Shown here: piece by piece, positions 1-8,263 of the stretch
How the letters are laid out: each line of letters opens with the position of its first letter
Position numbering within the stretch: position 1 is the stretch's first letter
Assembly (NCBI GenBank): GCA_002315945.1
Contig: DCIJ01000055.1
Location: forward strand, 45,123-109,122
DNA length: 64,000 bases
Direction: 5' to 3'
Origin: Lachnospiraceae bacterium UBA1729
GTDB lineage: Bacteria; Bacillota; Clostridia; Lachnospirales; Lachnospiraceae
The notes under the pieces: generated by a model
Database searches by the model: none
Seen by the model: the letters and a program-made list of their open reading frames with translations, nothing else
What the model was told of the DNA's origin: nothing
Translations under genes and position numbers: made by a program

Positions 1-1438
1 CTACAATAATTAACAGTGCATAAGTATTAAACAGATTAATCTTCTCATTAGAGAAAAGTATGAAGAAGGCTGCACCTACTGCCAGCGAGGGCATCAGGTA
101 GGGCAGGAAAGCAACATTGTTTACATAATTCGCCCATCTGCTTCTTCTGTTTTTACTAACAGCATATCCAATCAGTGTTCCAATGGTACCTGCAATCAGA
201 GCACACATAACTGCTACAAACATGGTACCTCTGAAGGCATGCCATATTGTGTTGTTAAACAGAATACCATTCTGTCCATACAGTGCTCCTGCATTGTTGT
301 CCCTGGTCAGCCACCATTTTGTGGTAAGCTGGCTGAAATCCCCTGTGTACAGGAAGCTGTAATCTCCGGGATTTGGCAGGAAGGTCTCAATAGCAAAGGA
401 TATGATAGGGAAAATACTTGTAAAAAATGTTACAACTATCAGGACAATACCTATTACATATTTTCCCATCTTTCCAAGATTAATCTTGGAAATCTGTCCA
501 CTCTTACCAGTTACAGTTGTATAGCTTTTTCTGCTCTTAAGGCTCATCTGATTCATTCCAAGAATCAGGATACCAAATATCATCATGATAATTGCCAGAA
601 TGCTGGCTTCACCAGTGTATTTGGAGTTAAGAGATACATACTTGGTTGAAAGGGTGCTAAGCTCCAGGTAATGAGGAACAGGATAGCTTCCCATTGCTGA
701 TCCAAATACCAGCAGGATTGTTGAAAGGATAGCAGGCTTAACCATGGGAAGTGTGACCCTGGTCATTATTTTCCACTTGGGTGTATCCAGAATAGTTGCT
801 GCCTCTTCCAGGTTGGCATCCATATTTCTGAAGATTCCACCTATCATAATATAGGCAAAAGGTGCATAGTGAAGACCTAATACTATTGCGCAGGGAAGGA
901 TTCCTCTGCACCACCACTTTGGCATCTCAATTCCAAACAAAGTTGCCAACAGTCCGTTGGCTGTTCCTGTAACAGCATTGCTGTTAAAGAGGTTTTGCCA
1001 TACAACCGCCAGTGTCCACTGGGGCATGATATAGGGAAAAATAAATATCGAACTTAAATATTTTTTAAATTTAAGATTTGTTCTCGTTACTAAAAATGCG
1101 AATAATCCACCAAATACAATTGATATGAGGCAGGTAAATACTGCCAACAGCAGAGTATTCAGTGTAGGAGTCCATAAATTAGTTTTTGCAAGCTTACTGG
1201 TAAACAAATCCACATAGTTAACATGTGTAAATCCAGTTGCACGACCGGTAAGATGCTGATCAATGGTTCCGGGATGAATCTTAAAGGTATCCCTTACTAT
1301 GGCCACTATAGGTGATACGGTGGAAAAGGTGGCCGCAATTCCGAATAAAAGTAGTATTACATTCTGGGGTTTTGAAAAATACGTTTTTATTCTATTCAGT
1401 ATAATTACCCCTTTATTTATCTTTTTTGTCTTTTCCAT
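1..1438 (-). CDS. FbpB-type ABC transporter permease, partial (3' end outside window)
   Basis: Inner part of an ABC importer that moves a substrate, handed over by a lipoprotein, across the membrane. I read the frame by hand: it starts at an ATG at 1438 (MEKTKKINKG...) and stays open to base 1, giving at least 479 residues. It has several hydrophobic segments and a clear EAA loop (EEAATILDTPKWK) about 220 residues in. A second membrane half begins about 330 residues in, with a long outside loop between. This two-domain layout is that of the ferric-iron/thiamine/phosphoglycerate permease family (FbpB, ThiP, PgtB). The gene lies downstream of the substrate-binding protein gene, with a hairpin terminator between them. 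The substrate cannot be told from sequence. The family call is firm, the substrate is not. Confidence 0.85.
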   Translation of the reverse strand, partial: MEKTKKINKGVIILNRIKTYFSKPQNVILLLFGIAATFSTVSPIVAIVRDTFKIHPGTIDQHLTGRATGFTHVNYVDLFTSKLAKTNLWTPTLNTLLLAVFTCLISIVFGGLFAFLVTRTNLKFKKYLSSIFIFPYIMPQWTLAVVWQNLFNSNAVTGTANGLLATLFGIEMPKWWCRGILPCAIVLGLHYAPFAYIMIGGIFRNMDANLEEAATILDTPKWKIMTRVTLPMVKPAILSTILLVFGSAMGSYPVPHYLELSTLSTKYVSLNSKYTGEASILAIIMMIFGILILGMNQMSLKSRKSYTTVTGKSGQISKINLGKMGKYVIGIVLIVVTFFTSIFPIISFAIETFLPNPGDYSFLYTGDFSQLTTKWWLTRDNNAGALYGQNGILFNNTIWHAFRGTMFVAVMCALIAGTIGTLIGYAVSKNRRSRWANYVNNVAFLPYLMPSLAVGAAFFILFSNEKINLFNTYALLIIV

Positions 1439-1468
1439 AATTTTCTCTCTAATTCACTTTTATCTGGT

Positions 1469-1530
1469 AAAAAAAGTCGCACTGCGAGCCAGGGATCCAT
1501 AATCAGGTGATCCCTGACTGTTAGTGCGAC
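1469..1530 (-). terminator. Hairpin terminator/attenuator between binding protein and permease genes
   Basis: GTCGCAC (1476-1482) pairs with GTGCGAC (1524-1530). An inner stem CAGGGATC/GATCCCTG extends it. On the minus strand the stem is followed directly by seven T residues (1469-1475), as in an intrinsic terminator. It lies between the binding-protein stop (1567) and the permease start (1438), so it probably lowers permease expression relative to the binding protein. Confidence 0.75.
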
Positions 1531-1566
1531 CAGCATAAAATTTACTATATTTAAAACTTAAATATC

Positions 1567-2997
1567 TTATTCTTCTACAGCGTCTGCATATTTTGTAAGA
1601 AGCTCAATCCAGCTACCAACTGTGAATGAAACAGATGCGCAGTATTCAGGATCTTCAAGAACAAGTTCACCAGTTGTTGTCCACCAGTCATAACCACGGT
1701 CATTCTTAGCTTCAAATTCAACTTCGCCAGCTTCGTTTACACCACCCTTGCTGTGGTTGTAGGTCTTTTCAATAGCTTCTGCTACTACAGGGTTAGCTGA
1801 GTATCCACCCATGTCCTTGCCCCATGCGCTAAATCCGTCTTCTGTACATGTCATGTATGCGATAAATGCACATGCTGTCCAAGGAAGAGGTGAGTTCTCT
1901 GTTACAAAGAGGTAATGGCAGTATCCAAATCCACCGATTCCGGTGTAATCATCCTGATAAGCTGATACAGTAATGTTGTTAACAGATACACCAGCTGACT
2001 CTTCTACTGAACGAAGCTTTGAATATACCAGAAGTCCTGCCTGATCTGTTGCTGAATCAGTTACAAGTGTATTGCAGATAGGGCCATCATCTGTCTGTGC
2101 ATTGTAGCTTTCTACCCAGAGCTTGATCCATGCCAGTGCATATTTTCCATCAGCGCCAAGACCTAAGTCAGCTGCCTCTGATTCCATAGAAGCAATTACA
2201 GGATCAAAGTATGCCTTGTCTTCTGCGCTTACCTTGTCATAAGCTTCTCTTAACCAGCCTGCATAGGTATCTTCTGTAAGCATGTATAAGAAGTTCTTAC
2301 CAACGATTTCAGAATCGATATCCATGTAAAGTGCATGTGTACCTTCTTTTACAAAATCCCAGCAGTTGTGGTACTCAACTGAACCAGTGTTGTTGCTCAT
2401 AAATACTTTGTTAAGTGTCTGAAGAGGAAGGAAGCCTTCTACCTGATCAGGTGTTGTGCCGTTAGCCTCTGCCCACTCCTTGGGAACGAATGTATCAAGG
2501 ATTCCTGTCTGAACCATCTTGGATTCAATCTGGTTACCATCCTGGATAAGTGTCATTGCAAAAGTTCCTGTTTCCTTCAGTGAATCAGCTGTCAGCTGTT
2601 CAAAAATCTTATTGTTCTTTGGCTGCTGCCACTCGAATTCCATATTGTAGGAAGGATCGATAGTCTGCAGATATTCGATGAATAAAGGAAGTGCAGTCTT
2701 ACCACGGCTTGAGTTACCTACACCGTAGAAGGTTGCTCCATTACTTTCTTCAATAGCCTTCTGAGCCAGTTCTTCCAGAGTCATTCCCTCTGCTTCTTTG
2801 ATAATTGCCTGAGTAGCTGTAAGGTTCTCAGGTTCAGCAGCTGCTTCTGCTTCCTTTTCAGGTGCAGCTTCACCTGCTGCTGGAGCTGCCTCTGCTGCAG
2901 CTGTGTCGTTTGCTGCTGGAGCACTTGATCCGCAGCCTGTAAGGCTTCCTGCGATCATGCATCCTGCAAGTAACAATGCTAATGCTTTCTTTTTCAC
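1567..2997 (-). CDS. ABC transporter substrate-binding lipoprotein
   Basis: Extracellular lipoprotein that captures the substrate for the permease downstream. The first 24 residues form a lipoprotein signal (MKKKALALLLAGCMIAG, lipobox LTGC with Cys22), followed by an Ala/Glu-rich linker to about residue 60 and then a globular solute-binding domain to residue 476. The start is GTG at 2997, chosen because AAGGAGG lies about 7 nt upstream. The gene is divergent from the response regulator at 3212, and a -10-like TATAAT (3065-3070) with a poor -35 suggests an activated promoter. The fold class (family 1/6-like) is inferred from the FbpB-type permease next door. I cannot name the ligand: iron, polyamine or an organophosphate are all open. 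Confidence 0.85.
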   Translation of the reverse strand: MKKKALALLLAGCMIAGSLTGCGSSAPAANDTAAAEAAPAAGEAAPEKEAEAAAEPENLTATQAIIKEAEGMTLEELAQKAIEESNGATFYGVGNSSRGKTALPLFIEYLQTIDPSYNMEFEWQQPKNNKIFEQLTADSLKETGTFAMTLIQDGNQIESKMVQTGILDTFVPKEWAEANGTTPDQVEGFLPLQTLNKVFMSNNTGSVEYHNCWDFVKEGTHALYMDIDSEIVGKNFLYMLTEDTYAGWLREAYDKVSAEDKAYFDPVIASMESEAADLGLGADGKYALAWIKLWVESYNAQTDDGPICNTLVTDSATDQAGLLVYSKLRSVEESAGVSVNNITVSAYQDDYTGIGGFGYCHYLFVTENSPLPWTACAFIAYMTCTEDGFSAWGKDMGGYSANPVVAEAIEKTYNHSKGGVNEAGEVEFEAKNDRGYDWWTTTGELVLEDPEYCASVSFTVGSWIELLTKYADAVEE

Positions 2998-3064
2998 TTA
3001 AATTTCCTCCTTTTTATCTTGCCCCTGTTTTCGTTCATCAAAAGCAATGTTTGTTGATGGTTAA

Positions 3065-3140
3065 ATTATAGAAAATCATTTTGTGCAAATAAATGCGACA
3101 AAACTGTTATTATGTTTGAATTTCTGACATATTGCACAAA
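3065..3140. promoter_or_regulatory. Candidate operator in the divergent promoter (inverted TTTGTGCAA)
   Basis: TTTGTGCAA at 3080-3088 is repeated as its exact inverse TTGCACAAA at 3132-3140. The left arm lies just upstream of a minus-strand -10-like TATAAT (3065-3070) that serves the binding-protein gene. The -35 region is poor, which fits an activator-dependent promoter. The obvious candidate binder is the AraC-type regulator encoded from 3212. Confidence 0.45.
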
Positions 3141-3176
3141 CCTCCGGCATTTTTTTCCCGATGTGCCACTGCAATC

Positions 3177-3205
3177 TTGAAAATCCGAACAAAACATAAT
3201 ACAAT
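3177..3205 (+). promoter_or_regulatory. Promoter of the response regulator gene, predicting a leaderless mRNA
   Basis: TTGAAA (3177-3182) and TACAAT (3200-3205) are separated by exactly 17 bp. The expected transcription start, seven bases after the -10 box, is 3212, the A of the ATG of the regulator. No Shine-Dalgarno sequence is visible before that ATG. Confidence 0.5.
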
Positions 3206-3211
3206 TTCCGC

Positions 3212-3976
3212 ATGTATAAAGTTATTATTGTTGATGATGAAGAAACCGTTAGAAACGGAATAAATATGGAAACAGCCTGGGCTGATTTGGATATGCTGGT
3301 TGTCGCCAGCTGTGACAATGGGCAGAGTGCCTATGAAGCAGTCCTTAAATTTCAGCCTGATATTATTGTGTCTGACATCAGAATGCCAGTAATGGATGGT
3401 ATCGAACTCCTCACCCGTCTGAGAGAGGATGGCAATGAGGCCTTTGTGATCTTTCTTACCGCCTACAGCGATTTCAGCTATGCCCAGTCAGCTCTGAAAT
3501 TATCCGCAGTGGACTATCTGCTAAAGCCCTTTGAGGATGGAGCATTGGAAGCCAGCCTAAAAAAGGTCAAAGCCAAGCTGGAGGCCAGAGAAAAGTCAGC
3601 TTCCAATGGAGAAGAGCCTGAGAGACGAGTTATTGCAATAAAAAACGGACAGTTCTCCAAATATACTGAAGAAGCTCTGTCCGTAATTCACTCATCCTAT
3701 TCTGATTTTGATCTGGGTGTAAAATCCATAGCCGAGAGTCTGTCAATCAGCGATGGTCATCTCAGTCACCTGTTCAAGAAGGAAACCGGCCTTACCATTA
3801 ATGACTATCTGACCCGCTACCGCATTCAGACCTCCATGAATCTGCTGAAGGACTGCAGAATCAAGGTCTACGAGGCAGCTGAGCAGTGTGGCTATAGAGA
3901 TATCCGTTACTTTTCAACTCTTTTTAAAAAGATTACTGGAGTATCTCCCTCTGATTATCAGAATAATTCAAAATAG
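3212..3976 (+). CDS. YesN-type response regulator (REC + AraC HTH)
   Basis: Cytoplasmic DNA-binding response regulator. Residues 1-118 form a receiver domain with the acidic pair DDE at 8-10, phospho-acceptor Asp55 (VSDIRMP) and the conserved Lys in YLLKPFEDG. Residues about 155-254 form a double helix-turn-helix AraC domain (SIAESLSISDGHLSHLFKK, then CGYRDIRYFSTLFKK). Length (254) is slightly short for YesN. It faces the kinase gene tail to tail and the two coding regions overlap by 44 bp. It is divergent from the binding-protein gene, which is its likely target. There is no ribosome site before the start and a good promoter places +1 at the ATG, so translation may be leaderless. Confidence 0.93.
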   Translation: MYKVIIVDDEETVRNGINMETAWADLDMLVVASCDNGQSAYEAVLKFQPDIIVSDIRMPVMDGIELLTRLREDGNEAFVIFLTAYSDFSYAQSALKLSAVDYLLKPFEDGALEASLKKVKAKLEAREKSASNGEEPERRVIAIKNGQFSKYTEEALSVIHSSYSDFDLGVKSIAESLSISDGHLSHLFKKETGLTINDYLTRYRIQTSMNLLKDCRIKVYEAAEQCGYRDIRYFSTLFKKITGVSPSDYQNNSK

Positions 3977-5675
3977 GCATTATTATGGATACAATGGCAC
4001 CCTTTTCCTGGTTGGCTGCCTTAATTCCATATTTTTCTCCATAATTCAGACGAATTATGGTATCTGCATTCTTGAATCCAATATGCCCTTTCAGCTCATT
4101 TTTATCAGAGCTGTTGAGGGCTTTTAATATGTCCTCATCAAATCCCTTACCATCATCCTCCACGTCAATATGGAGAATTTCCTCACTGTCGACTCCGGTA
4201 AATTCATGCCATATATTTACAAAGATATGTCCCCTGTTGGATTCACTCAGTCCATGGATAATGGCATTTTCAACTATTGGCTGCACAATCAGCTTGGGTA
4301 CCATGACATCCTCCAGCTCCATAGGAAGCTCCTCATCATAGGTAAACCCATCCTTAAACCGGATATTCTGGATATTAATATAATTATTTACCAGTTCCAT
4401 CTCCTGCTTGAGAGTGATGAACTGATTTCCTGATATACTTGTCCGCAATAACTTTGCCAGATTGCTTACCAGACTGGCCAGCTCATCAGCCCCATGCTCC
4501 TTGGCTCCCCACTTGATTGTATCCAGGGTATTATATAAAAAATGGGGATTTAACTGTGCCTGCATCATGGCAATATTGCTTTCATTAAGTTCCTTCTGCT
4601 GCGCAATCTGGGTCTCAATATGTGCTTCCAGCCTTCCGGTCATCAGATTGAAACTTTCTGCCAATTCTCCCAGTTCATCTGTCCTTCTGTTATCAACCCG
4701 GACATGCAGATCCCCTTCTCTTACTACCTTCATGGCATTTCTCATATCTTTTATGGGTTTTAGCAAAAATCCGGTGATTATTCCTGCTGCCAAAAGACAC
4801 AGACCCAGTGATACAACCGCCATAATCGACATTACACCATACATGGTTCTGGTTATCTCTCCTGTAATCAGGTGTTCGCGTCCCAGTACAATATACAGCT
4901 TCAGATCATCCAGCTTAGAAATATAAAAAACCAGTTCATCTGAATCCTGTTTAATGCTCTCGCCATTCATTCGTCTTTCCCGAAGAATCTGGGCCAGATT
5001 GCGTTCCTTGGCTTCATTGGTAGAATATATTTCTTCCCAGAATTCATCCAGTACTGCAATACAGCTGCCCGAATCGTAGCTGCCCTCCAGCATTGCTTTT
5101 AACCCGGCATCTGTCAGTCCCAGCACCACATAACCTATGCATTCCTCATCATCGTTTAAAATGGCCTTGGCTCCCTCAATTCGCACACCGTCATTTTCTG
5201 AATACTGGGATACTTTTTTCAATTCAAACTGGTCCGGATGGGATTTTGCTGTCTTTAGTATGCCCCAGTAGGAAGGCAGAATCTCTGCACCGACTCTGGA
5301 TGTGGTTGAAAAAACATTTTTGCCCGAAACATCATAAATATCGAACCAGATCTGACTTCTGTAGGCATTGGTCAGATCGTACAGCTCAACATAAGCCTTA
5401 TTTTTTATCCAGCTGTCACGACTCATAATGCCTTTTTTTATCTCAGGGCTCTTTGATATTTTATTGGCCAGCTCATGTATCTCATCGCAGTATCCAGCTA
5501 TGGCAGTTTCAACATTTTCCAGTTCAGCCAGGGTTTTGATCTCATACTCTCTCTTGAGCTGAGATCTGGACATGGAAATCAGGAATGTTCCCAGCAAAAC
5601 CATGGGCACCAGGGATACCACTAAAAACCAGATCAGCAATTCTGTTTTAAATGATTTTTTAAAAGGAGATTTCAT
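3933..5675 (-). CDS. YesM-type sensor histidine kinase
   Basis: Membrane sensor kinase, partner of the regulator at 3212. It has TM1 at about residues 12-34, an extracellular sensor region of roughly 245 residues, TM2 at about 280-304, HAMP at 305-355, a His_kinase domain with His378 in QLNPHFLYNTLDTIKWG, and an HATPase domain from about 455 with the N-box IVENAIIHGL and the G-box DDGKGF. Length (580) fits the LytS/YesM family. The gene starts 1 nt after the stop of the upstream solute-binding lipoprotein, whose last codons contain its ribosome site (AAGGAGA). The two are surely coupled, suggesting the lipoprotein supplies the signal. The 3' end overlaps the convergent regulator gene. Confidence 0.93.
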   Translation of the reverse strand: MKSPFKKSFKTELLIWFLVVSLVPMVLLGTFLISMSRSQLKREYEIKTLAELENVETAIAGYCDEIHELANKISKSPEIKKGIMSRDSWIKNKAYVELYDLTNAYRSQIWFDIYDVSGKNVFSTTSRVGAEILPSYWGILKTAKSHPDQFELKKVSQYSENDGVRIEGAKAILNDDEECIGYVVLGLTDAGLKAMLEGSYDSGSCIAVLDEFWEEIYSTNEAKERNLAQILRERRMNGESIKQDSDELVFYISKLDDLKLYIVLGREHLITGEITRTMYGVMSIMAVVSLGLCLLAAGIITGFLLKPIKDMRNAMKVVREGDLHVRVDNRRTDELGELAESFNLMTGRLEAHIETQIAQQKELNESNIAMMQAQLNPHFLYNTLDTIKWGAKEHGADELASLVSNLAKLLRTSISGNQFITLKQEMELVNNYINIQNIRFKDGFTYDEELPMELEDVMVPKLIVQPIVENAIIHGLSESNRGHIFVNIWHEFTGVDSEEILHIDVEDDGKGFDEDILKALNSSDKNELKGHIGFKNADTIIRLNYGEKYGIKAANQEKGAIVSIIMPILNYSDNQREILQ

Positions 5676-5676
5676 A

Positions 5677-6723
5677 TTATTCCGTCTCCTTTTTTATGTA
5701 ATTAAATCGTTCCAGTATCCTCTGCCTGTCCGCAATCGATCTGTCTATATCATAGAATCTCTCAAAATTTTCACCATTAGCATTTTCCACTCTGACGCTT
5801 CGGCGATACATTCTGTCTCCCAAAAGCTTTTGTACATCCTCACAGACACTAAATTCCAAAAACAGTCTGGCATTATCCATATGTCTGGCATTTTTTATTA
5901 TGGCAGTTCCATCAGGCAGGGCTGTGGTTCCCTCCTGTGGATACAGTATTCCCAGATCTGGATTTGTCTTCATAGCTTTTAGGGCTGCCTCTTCCAGACA
6001 GATTCCTATCATCTTCTCACCAGAGATAACCCGGTCCAGCACAGCTCCGGATTTTTCCAGCAGATCATTATCTAAGTTGTCCAAAAAGCGGTTCATTATT
6101 TCATCTTCTGTCAGTCCGTAATCCTCTGACAGTATCTGAATCAGTGACTCAATGGCAGTATATGAGCTTCCCGAATTTTCCGGACTGGCAAATGCAATTT
6201 TTCCTTTCCAGTAATCATTCAGAATATATACCCAGCTTCTGGGCAGGCTGGCATCATTGACCAGCTTTGAATTGTAGCATATTACAATAGGCAGTCTGGA
6301 AAAGACAGTATAGCTGTCCGTGGAAGAAGAATAGGCATCATTCAGCTGGTCACTTTTTTCACTCCTGTAGGCCTCAAAACAGTCCGCATATACCTGCAGA
6401 CTATCCACGCCTCCGCCAAACATAATGTCTCCTGCAGGATTCTCTTTTTCCTGCCTGATTCTATCTAACATTTCATTGGTTCCACCTGCTATTACCTCTA
6501 CCCATATGCCAGTCCGGTCCTCAAACTCTCTGACTATGGGACCATATATTTCTTCCTTGTGGGATGTGTATACCACCAGCTTGTCATCTTCCTCTAACAG
6601 GAAGTCACCATCCTCTTCTTTCTTTCCGCAGGCAGACAAAAATAAACCTGCGAAAACTACGCAGGTTATTAAAAGCATCTGTCCAAATATTCTATTGAAA
6701 TAATTTTTAATAGATGTCTCCAT
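5677..6723 (-). CDS. Sensor-linked solute-binding lipoprotein (PgtC/FbpA-like)
   Basis: Extracellular lipoprotein of the type 2 periplasmic-binding fold. It has a signal peptide with lipobox LSAC (about residues 17-33), then LVVYTSHKEEIYGPIVREF, the typical opening of Fe3+-type and phosphoglycerate-type binding proteins (AfuA, PgtC). AGDIMFGGGVDSL and KGKIAFASPENSGSSYTAIE are further family motifs. The gene sits directly between a PHP phosphatase gene and a histidine kinase gene with gaps of 1-2 bp, and no permease is next to it. I therefore infer a sensory role: presenting ligand to the kinase rather than transport. The neighbouring phosphatases and the PgtC likeness hint at a phosphorylated ligand, but that is inference. 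Confidence 0.85.
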   Translation of the reverse strand: METSIKNYFNRIFGQMLLITCVVFAGLFLSACGKKEEDGDFLLEEDDKLVVYTSHKEEIYGPIVREFEDRTGIWVEVIAGGTNEMLDRIRQEKENPAGDIMFGGGVDSLQVYADCFEAYRSEKSDQLNDAYSSSTDSYTVFSRLPIVICYNSKLVNDASLPRSWVYILNDYWKGKIAFASPENSGSSYTAIESLIQILSEDYGLTEDEIMNRFLDNLDNDLLEKSGAVLDRVISGEKMIGICLEEAALKAMKTNPDLGILYPQEGTTALPDGTAIIKNARHMDNARLFLEFSVCEDVQKLLGDRMYRRSVRVENANGENFERFYDIDRSIADRQRILERFNYIKKETE

Positions 6724-6725
6724 GG

Positions 6726-7511
6726 TTAATCTATATAATCCTCAACCAGATTGAGCTTGTTGTCCTTAGCCAACTGTAAGCACCCCTTAACAGAATCATC
6801 ATACAGCCATTCAGGGTCATGGGCATCGCTTCCAACAATTACACGGATATCTGTTCCCTTAAGTTTATCCCAAAACAGTCTGTCTGTATAGGGATATCTG
6901 TCTCCTGTTGAAAAACTTCTGATTCCACGCCTTATTCCATTGGCATTTAATTCCAGAATATAACCCCGACTTACAGCCGCATCAATAAGTATCTCATCGG
7001 CTTTTGCACAGCCTTCACTTCCATCTATGTCTGACATATAGTACAAATCCGGGTGAGCCACGTATGAAAAATATCCTGTTTTCATTGCTCTTACCACTGA
7101 ATTAGCATAGCCCACTGCCTGTTCTCCGTTTTCCAGACAATTGAACAGCCATGTGATATATCCACTTTCATCCATATAATAGTGCTGACCTAATATCAGA
7201 TATTCGACCCCTTTGCTATTTAATAGCCAGTCATAGTATCCATCATACTGCCACAGATACTCCGCTTCCAGTCCTACACGAATACTGATATCATCCTTAT
7301 ATACTTCCTTAAGCCTAAAGCATTCATCCAGATATCCGCTCAGTTCTTCAAAGGCCATTCTGTTAGAAAAGGCATCCCCTGGAAAGGGCGCATGCTCTGT
7401 CATTCCCAAATCGGTAAAGCCCAGACTAATGGCTTTTTTTACATAGTCTTCCAGTGTTCCCGTTGCATGACCACATATTTCATTATGTGTATGAAAATTT
7501 TTTCTAAACAT
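6726..7511 (-). CDS. PHP-domain phosphatase (HisJ/histidinol-phosphatase type)
   Basis: Metal-dependent phosphoesterase of the PHP superfamily, 261 residues. Metal ligands are visible in FHTHNEICGHATGTLEDY near the N-terminus, MTEHAPFPG near residue 40, VAHPDLYY in the middle and GSDAHDPEWLY near the C-terminus. Some family members are histidinol-phosphatases, but no his genes are nearby and the gene lies in an operon with a PGAM-type phosphatase and a solute-binding sensor. The real substrate may be another phosphoester. It starts two bases after the stop of the gene upstream and ends two bases before the lipoprotein start. Confidence 0.88.
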   Translation of the reverse strand: MFRKNFHTHNEICGHATGTLEDYVKKAISLGFTDLGMTEHAPFPGDAFSNRMAFEELSGYLDECFRLKEVYKDDISIRVGLEAEYLWQYDGYYDWLLNSKGVEYLILGQHYYMDESGYITWLFNCLENGEQAVGYANSVVRAMKTGYFSYVAHPDLYYMSDIDGSEGCAKADEILIDAAVSRGYILELNANGIRRGIRSFSTGDRYPYTDRLFWDKLKGTDIRVIVGSDAHDPEWLYDDSVKGCLQLAKDNKLNLVEDYID

Positions 7512-7513
7512 AT

Positions 7514-8251
7514 CTAAGAATTATCCCTACGTTCGCCTTCATTATCATAGCATTCACAGAATCTTGCCATGAAAGATTCCGGCTCATCTCCTGCATAGAG
7601 GTGACCCAGATCTCCAAAGGCTGAAATTCTAAAGATTGCCCGCCCTTTTCTCCTCTCCTCTGTATACACAGAAGTCACAGAGGATGGCAGTGCACAGGTT
7701 CCATGCCACAAAATCATTGGGCTGATATTCATCAGATGCGATAACAGCACACTTTCCAGACCAAAATGACAGAAAAAGGCAATTGTATCATTATTAGCTT
7801 CCTTCACATCATACAACAGACCATTTCGAACATATCCATGCTCTGCCAGCACCTGGTCAAAGCAGGCACATATTCTGTCATATTCTTCCCCCACCTTGCC
7901 GGCTGCCATTATAGGATCCGTCTTCCAGGCATCCCTGTCATACATATGGGGACGGCTGGTCCAGTCCTCAGGAACCCAGTCCCATGCTATTGTATCCTTT
8001 TTATCCGGTCTGTCAATCTTGCATGGAAATTCCTTGAGCCATTCACAAGAAATAGCGGTGTCGGTCTGACCCAACGCCGCTAATGAAGGTGCAGCTGTCA
8101 TTGCCGCCCTTCCTAAGGGCGACACATAACACTGCTTAATATTCATTTTACCAATCTTTTTAGCAAGAAGTTCTACCTCTCTCTTGCCCTTTGGGGTCAG
8201 CCCGTCAACTGTGTAATCCGGCTCCCCATGTCTGACTATTAATAATCTCAT
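7514..8251 (-). CDS. Histidine phosphatase (phosphoglycerate mutase-like)
   Basis: Cytoplasmic enzyme of the histidine phosphatase superfamily, 245 residues. The catalytic motif RHGEP is at residues 7-11, and the second histidine lies in FFCHFGLESVLLSHL in the C-terminal half. No signal peptide is seen. Such proteins act either as broad phosphomonoesterases or as mutases, and the sequence alone does not separate these. It follows htrA by 12 bp with its own ribosome site (AGGTGG) and precedes the PHP phosphatase by 2 bp. Two phosphatases next to a phosphoglycerate-type binding protein suggest phosphoester use. Confidence 0.87.
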   Translation of the reverse strand: MRLLIVRHGEPDYTVDGLTPKGKREVELLAKKIGKMNIKQCYVSPLGRAAMTAAPSLAALGQTDTAISCEWLKEFPCKIDRPDKKDTIAWDWVPEDWTSRPHMYDRDAWKTDPIMAAGKVGEEYDRICACFDQVLAEHGYVRNGLLYDVKEANNDTIAFFCHFGLESVLLSHLMNISPMILWHGTCALPSSVTSVYTEERRKGRAIFRISAFGDLGHLYAGDEPESFMARFCECYDNEGERRDNS

Positions 8252-8263
8252 TATTCCACCTGT

